In this document: one piece after another, positions 59,401 through 64,000 of the stretch
Layout: the number at the start of each line of letters is the position of its first letter
Position numbering within the stretch: position 1 is the first letter of the stretch
Origin: Phoenix dactylifera
Taxonomy: Eukaryota; Streptophyta; Magnoliopsida; Arecales; Arecaceae
Direction of reading: 5' to 3'
Length of the DNA: 64,000 nucleotides
Assembly: GCF_009389715.1 (NCBI RefSeq)
Contig: NW_024067677.1
Location: 868,001 to 932,000, forward strand
The notes under the pieces: generated by a model
The model's database searches: none
Seen by the model: the letters and a program-made list of their open reading frames with translations, nothing else
Told to the model about the DNA's origin: nothing
Translations under genes and position numbers: made by a program

Positions 59401-62400
59401 GAAAGTTTTGATCCCTTGTATCCAACTCAATATTTCACCTACAATATCATATTCTTCCTGAGTTATCAGGCACGTTCAACAGTTGCTTTATCAAAAGTTC
59501 AATCTAGCAGCTTACAGAAGATATATGACATCTCAGAAAAATAAGGGGACAGTAACCACCAATAATGTGAGATTACCCAACGAAAATTACAGAACATCTC
59601 TCTTAATTTATATTAGTTAAGGCCATTGCACATGGATAACAAAGTATAGTTGGACTAGTAAACATATTAAACACTCATTACCAAGTAATGCAACAGCATT
59701 CTTATCTTATCCAGACAGTCAAACAACCCCCCAAAACAGCAGGTCGCTAACATAAGACATGAGTGAGCTGTTATGTTAAATAGCAAAAAACAACAATCAC
59801 TACACATTTCAGGCCATCTAAATTAAGCAAAGATATAACAAAGAACAAAGCAGTTGCATAATAGGTTGCAGTAACTACCATGCTTCATTATAAAAACAAA
59901 ACATAAATATACGCAAATTTAATTTCCACTATTTAACCAGACTGCTCAGGGTACCTTGAGAGCTCTCCAATGAGAATATGCACGGAACAAGATCCAGAAA
60001 AAAGGTATGTTTGGCAATGGTAAAACCTGGAAAGAATGAAAATGATGATATGAAATTAGAACCAGAAACACAACCATTTACCATTGCATTTTACTGGAAA
60101 TATTTGTGCTTATGTGTGTGTCTGCCGTATGATAAGTAAAGGAACATTCACATATTAATGATGAAAATACTACATGATAAAAAAGGCTCGAAGAGAAAAA
60201 CCACTATTCAGTTCAAATAGACATAATTAAGGCTCTTCACACCTCACACCTCGGGGTGGGGCTCTCCTTGAGGGTCATACATGAGGCCATATAAAGTGAG
60301 GCATAAGGTCAGCAGAACAGTCCCAAACCGCCCGGTTCAGAGCATCCTGAGCTATACTGGCGGCGGACTAGGACGGCTCCGGCAAAAAGACCGAGACGAC
60401 GTCGCCGGAGGGGAAGAAAGAGAAGGAAAGAGAAAAAAAGAGAGAGCGAGCGGCGGAGGGAGAGAGAGGGAGAGGCAGGGAGGCCAGCGGAGGCCGCAGC
60501 TGGGTCCCTATTTCATTCGAAACAGGGGTCCAACCGCTAAGAAAATTTATAATTTTTAAGTGAAGTCGGCCCTCCACCGGCTCCTGTGTCGGTGCAAGCC
60601 CGAGACGGCACAGCGCGGGCCCGTACTGATTCGTGCCGCCAGGTAACCTGTACGGTGCCCGATACCAGCACAGCAGACCGTGGTGAGGTATGTGTACCAT
60701 GAATAGCACCATTAGAACTTCAGTCGAAACTTAACCAAAACACTTAAATTTTCAGTTTTGGTAGGAACCGATCTGATATTGGAGTTAATTTTGGAATTTC
60801 AAAACTTAGTTGTAGGCCAAGTTTATTTTACACACAAGCAATTCACAATAATCTTTTGTCATTTCTCCATTTTCTCCTATTTTTAAAAGCATTTTTCCAT
60901 GATCAAACTTGAAACATTTTGTGGTTGTTTAAAAGCAAATATTTTCATATAGGCTTAGCCACCCTATAGCTTTGACCTAATAGATATTTCAAACTTTGTG
61001 TAAAATTCTCATCAAAAAATAAAATGATATATTACTTAAGATGATGTGGAAAATTTATATTCGATCTTTATATTTAAAATAGTTATGTAAACTTTCTACG
61101 CAAAATACACACATACATGCAACTCATATATATATAGACACATATACAGTTTCAAACATGAAGGCACCAAAATGATATCCAGATTTCAAATAATATGCTG
61201 TGCTTTGAAAGGATGTCTACTTTTTTTTTGACTTGTTTATATTTTTTTTCTCATATTTTCTTTTCCTATTAAATTTTTTAAATATTTTGTGGACAAACCA
61301 GCCAAAACATGAATTTCATTTGACCTGTTTAAAACCAAAACCAATTGCAAACCCTGAAAAAGAGGATCATCTTAGATGCACATATTGCACTCATTGTTGT
61401 TTGGAATTGCAGAATTGTAAGGCAAAGCATTCAGACATTGAAGAATTAGTGAGGATCACAAAGTACAATGCTGTTTTGCACAAATCATAAAGATTAGGAT
61501 GCATAACACATGTTACCGTAACTTGGTTTAGTGGAGTCCATACGAAATACAATCACGAAAGAATAGAGAAAAGGTACCTCTTTTCCATTTTGATTTGAGG
61601 AAACTTTCAAATTCTAATGTTCATACCTCTCACATGAAAAGCCTCTAAATTCTATCTAATGACAAGTCATCACCTCATCTCAACCATTTACTAGCGTGCA
61701 AATATTTATGAAAGATATAAGGGATTTTAACAGAATGCAATTAATGATTCATTTGACCTACAGATTCATACTCCATTTGATAAATATAAGCACAAGTGAT
61801 TCACTTTGGCTCACGTAATCTCCAAGTCTAGCGCCCATCTAACAACCACTTTTATTGAGGTTCTTTACAAATGGATTTCAGTTGGATCTAAATATTACAA
61901 CAATTTCTACTGATTCTTACTTTCTATCATAATGATAGTGATACCTAAAACTCACCATGTTGTTCTCCAAATTGCAAAATAAGCAGCACCCACTTACAAT
62001 CTTAGCATGAGATCAATCCTTTTCTATTATTGTATTGATAATCGGAATCTTTCAACTATAATCATTCCAAGAGATAGAAATTCCCCAATGGACTCGTGCA
62101 AGCCCACAACTGAGAAAAAAAGAAAGATCCCTGAAAATGGCAAATTACAAATAGGAAATAACGCATTCTAAACAATCACAAAAAAGTCAAGAATATGGAC
62201 ACAAGGTTTACACTCCATCTAGCTTTAGCTGAGTAGGTTAAAATCTTTGCTCTTTTCATTATCCAGTGGCACCTTTAAGGATCTGAACTTTTGCTCAGAC
62301 CACCATTTAGACAAGCTTGAACCAATAATTACCTTTAAACTAGAGAGATTTCTAACATAAACTTATAAATTCCCTGTAGGAAGTAGGTGAGAATGGTTGG

Positions 62401-63107
62401 CAATTAACTATCCACCTGTTTCTTTATTATTTCTATGCACAAGACATTTGGGAAGGCATGTTCTTGCGAAATCCATTTCCACACCTCTGGTCCTCAGCAG
62501 TAAGATATCTCAAAAGTTAAAAATTGTAACTCTTCCAACTCTTGGTATATTGGATAGTAGCACATTCTAAATGCCATATCACAGATACTGGTGATAGGGA
62601 AAAGGGAAGATCCTTCAAATATATGCATAAATGTTTGTGAAACATGGATTAACATCAAAATCAAGTTAGTTGAACATTCTTAGCATTGAGGAGCATATGG
62701 ATTGTAAAAGTCTAACAGTATATACTAATATGAGAAGAAGGTTTGTGGTAATAAAAACCGCAATATGATGATGAAATATACAGCATAACCTATATAATAT
62801 CTTGACACTATCATGAATTTGCAGGATACTTCAAATATGATAGAGAGGAATCTGAATGACAAAGATCTGTGCTTATTCATATACTTACAGCTAAAATGGT
62901 TGTAAATGGAAGCAAGAAAACTGAACTATAAAAATATCTCTTGTGAATTGCAGATCCCCTGGTACCCGAGTTATCATGAAAAGAAAGGTAACAGAGTTCA
63001 AGTGAGATGCAAAGTGTTCAAAAAGTGTGGAAATTGTCAATGTATAAGAAATCCATTACCTCATAGCTATGTGTCGTAATCTTCGCCGTACAAGACGGGG
63101 ATTTAAA
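53498..63107 (-). CDS. Mitochondrial K+/H+ exchange-related (Mit_KHE1-like) protein, 5' end unresolved
   Basis: Five supported exons with agreeing phases: 63061-63107, 62889-62958, 59955-60026, 58460-58618 and 53498-53638. They read NPRLVRRRLRHIAMR, GSAIHKRYFYSSVFLLPFTT, VLPLPNIPFFWILFRAYSHW with RALK, GSERLLLLVSDCSRSW, and a C-terminal exon VLKPSDDLERLVQRD..DVLKFKEFL-stop. LVRRRLRHIA, RYFY and LPLPNIPFFWILFR-YSHWRAL are the conserved core of the eukaryotic Mit_KHE1 family, thought to act in mitochondrial K+/H+ homeostasis. The core contains one or two hydrophobic segments. Exon 58460-58618 has an in-frame 27-bp duplication giving (E/K)DSNCSPDN twice. The N-terminal ~110 or more residues are missing from my model and may lie in 63108-64000 or beyond. 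Family from memory of motifs. Confidence 0.75.
54460..54778. mobile_element. Inverted-repeat element, family X, copy 1
   Basis: The arms (about 54460-54545 and 54690-54778) are ~75% inverted copies with CCTCCTAAATATTGAAATTTGC-type text. The central segment includes ACCATCTAACGCCATTAAGA. A third, direct partial arm follows at 54778-54865. Confidence 0.65.
55018..55244. mobile_element. GGTACCGG-type short Mutator-like element, copy 3 (227 bp)
   Basis: Exact 9-bp target duplication CTAATATCC at 55009-55017 and 55245-55253. Its sequence is essentially the reverse complement of copy 2, including the TTATTGTTGAAG-type non-palindromic island. Ends ATGGTCTGCCATACCGG and, complemented, CAAGGTCCGCCGTACCGG. 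Confidence 0.88.
56075..56380. mobile_element. Inverted-repeat element, family X, copy 2
   Basis: Same family as 54460-54778 but inserted in the opposite orientation (central AACAGCGTTAGATGGTAT is the complement of copy 1). Arms about 56075-56180 and 56279-56380. The following 56380-56770 is extremely AT-rich and holds nothing else. Confidence 0.65.
57095..57545. repeat. Direct duplication of a ~95-bp segment plus GA microsatellite
   Basis: CAAAAATTTTAAAACTG..AGTAGCCTGAAGC occurs at about 57133-57190 and 57490-57540 with similar upstream text. A (GA)n tract lies at 57350-57367. Confidence 0.7.
60305..60682. mobile_element. Larger related Mutator-like element, copy 4 (378 bp)
   Basis: Target duplication GTGAGGCAT (60296-60304) and GTGAGGTAT (60683-60691), 8 of 9 matching. 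Ends AAGGTCAGCAGAACAG and, complemented, CACGGTCTGCTGTGCTGG, sharing GGTCNGC with copies 2 and 3. The interior is GC-rich with a long purine (GA-rich) tract at 60410-60480 instead of GTACCGG repeats, possibly captured sequence. It lies in a Mit_KHE1-like intron. Confidence 0.7.
60683..62888. other. Intron sequence, no further feature
   Basis: AT-rich; no exon or element supported. Confidence 0.5.
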
Positions 63108-64000
63108 CTGCAGTTTTTTGGGGAAAAATAAGATGTATGAAGTCACAGGATTGTCTAAAACTGAAAGAAAATGAAAATGATTTAAAAGAAGAAAAATAGA
63201 AGTGACATAAAGACCATTACTTGTTGGACAGGATATTCAAATGTCGGAAAAATAGGGATATGCAAATGGAGTAAGAGGGATGTCTCAAGAGGCTCATGGC
63301 TCTTCCTAAGGTAGAAAAGTAAACAACATTTGCCTCCCATAAGAAATTCTCAAAATTGAAGGCAGCTGAAAGCAAATCCCCCCTATTCAGTTCATCAATC
63401 TGAAATTCAAAATGCAAGTTTCTTTATGCACAAAATTTTAACTTGAGAGTTGTCCTAGAAAGGAAAGAGGATTTGGATGATTTACTCAATACTATAGAAT
63501 TTGATAAGGATTGCTTTGTAAAGAATATTTACATATTATTCTACAAGAGGTAAAACCAAGTGTAGCAATATTTCAAGCTTCCATGCTTTAGGCATGAAAT
63601 CAACATTACAAACTTACTATTTCTCTTCTGAAATCTAGTCACTAGTGTAAAGGTTTCTCAATACTTTTAAGAGTTTTTTTTTTCCCACAGACAGCAGGAG
63701 AAGGACAGAGAGAAAGGGAGGGAGAGCCGTCCGCGTACCTCTTGTTGCTAAACAAAACAGTGCGAATACTAGGGAAGCTCCAGTTCACTAATACTTTTAG
63801 AGTTGGAGATATTATTATTTGTGGGTCATGCACATACACATTGACCTTGTGGCGATCCACTATAAGTGATAACAAATTCCTGAGAAGACTGACAGCAGTA
63901 AATATTCAAGCAGTTGATTCAAAGTAGATAAATCAAAATTCAAGTGATGGAATAGTGGTGGGCGAGGCAGAGTTGCCGAGTGCTCTCCGAGATGTTTTGC
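63108..64000. other. Likely 5' part of the Mit_KHE1-like gene, exons unresolved
   Basis: A minus-strand open stretch 63221-63399 between TTTCAG and GTAATGG has the correct outgoing phase for exon 63061-63107 but no recognisable family motif. The minus strand at 63940-64000 is open and GC-richer and could be the beginning of coding sequence. Neither is secure. Confidence 0.3.

Noticed and set aside
63221..63399. Possible upstream exon of the Mit_KHE1-like gene
   Set aside because: Phase fits, but no residues match the family and an alternative frame with FEYPV looks equally plausible; left unresolved.

Overview
The window is nuclear DNA of a flowering plant, most likely a monocot and possibly a palm. 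The coding parts are short exons with GT..AG introns, mostly AT-rich. The spacers hold Ty3/Gypsy, CACTA, Mutator-type and inverted-repeat elements. The plant assignment is firm from the gene families (DEAH10-type helicase, HISN3, RPT1, DUF1645); the palm guess is inference only. Every host gene or gene relic recognised lies on the minus strand.

Layout. 0.1-1.1 kb: an intact single-exon DUF1645 gene. 1.2-3.4 kb: one terminus of a CACTA transposon, then tandem-repeat-rich debris ending in an old Gypsy-type LTR. 4.03-4.85 kb: a solo LTR with target-site duplication. 5.3-30.3 kb: a complete 12-exon DEAH10/DHX33-like RNA helicase gene. Its intron between 8.56 and 21.47 kb contains a young, complete 12.0-kb Tat-type Ty3/Gypsy element (8761-20776, target duplication GAAAC, LTRs nearly identical). 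Another intron contains a Mutator-like element (22.26-24.63 kb) that carries a broken disease-resistance-type LRR fragment. 31.7-32.5 kb: a block duplicated elsewhere in the window, then a shrunken 5S rRNA-like relic. 33.8-37.5 kb: a truncated 26S proteasome RPT1 pseudogene. 41.0-43.5 kb: a second copy of the two flanks of the helicase gene, joined together without the gene body. 43.9-51.5 kb: a complete 8-exon HISN3 gene for histidine biosynthesis. 53.5 kb to at least 63.1 kb: a gene for a mitochondrial K+/H+ exchange-related (Mit_KHE1-like) protein, its 5' end unresolved or beyond the window.

The Gypsy element is the richest object. In order it has a 5' LTR, a primer-binding site, gag-protease-RT-RNaseH-aRNaseH-integrase (broken by one nonsense codon and a compensating frameshift pair), about 60 copies of a 28-bp palindromic minisatellite, a spliced antisense accessory gene with its own TATA box, a polypurine tract and a 3' LTR.

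Four short elements at 38.95, 46.9, 55.0 and 60.3 kb each have clear 9-bp target duplications and related ends (GGTCYGC). The first three consist almost wholly of palindromic GGTACCGG-like motifs; together they form a Mutator-type non-autonomous family that I do not recognise by name.
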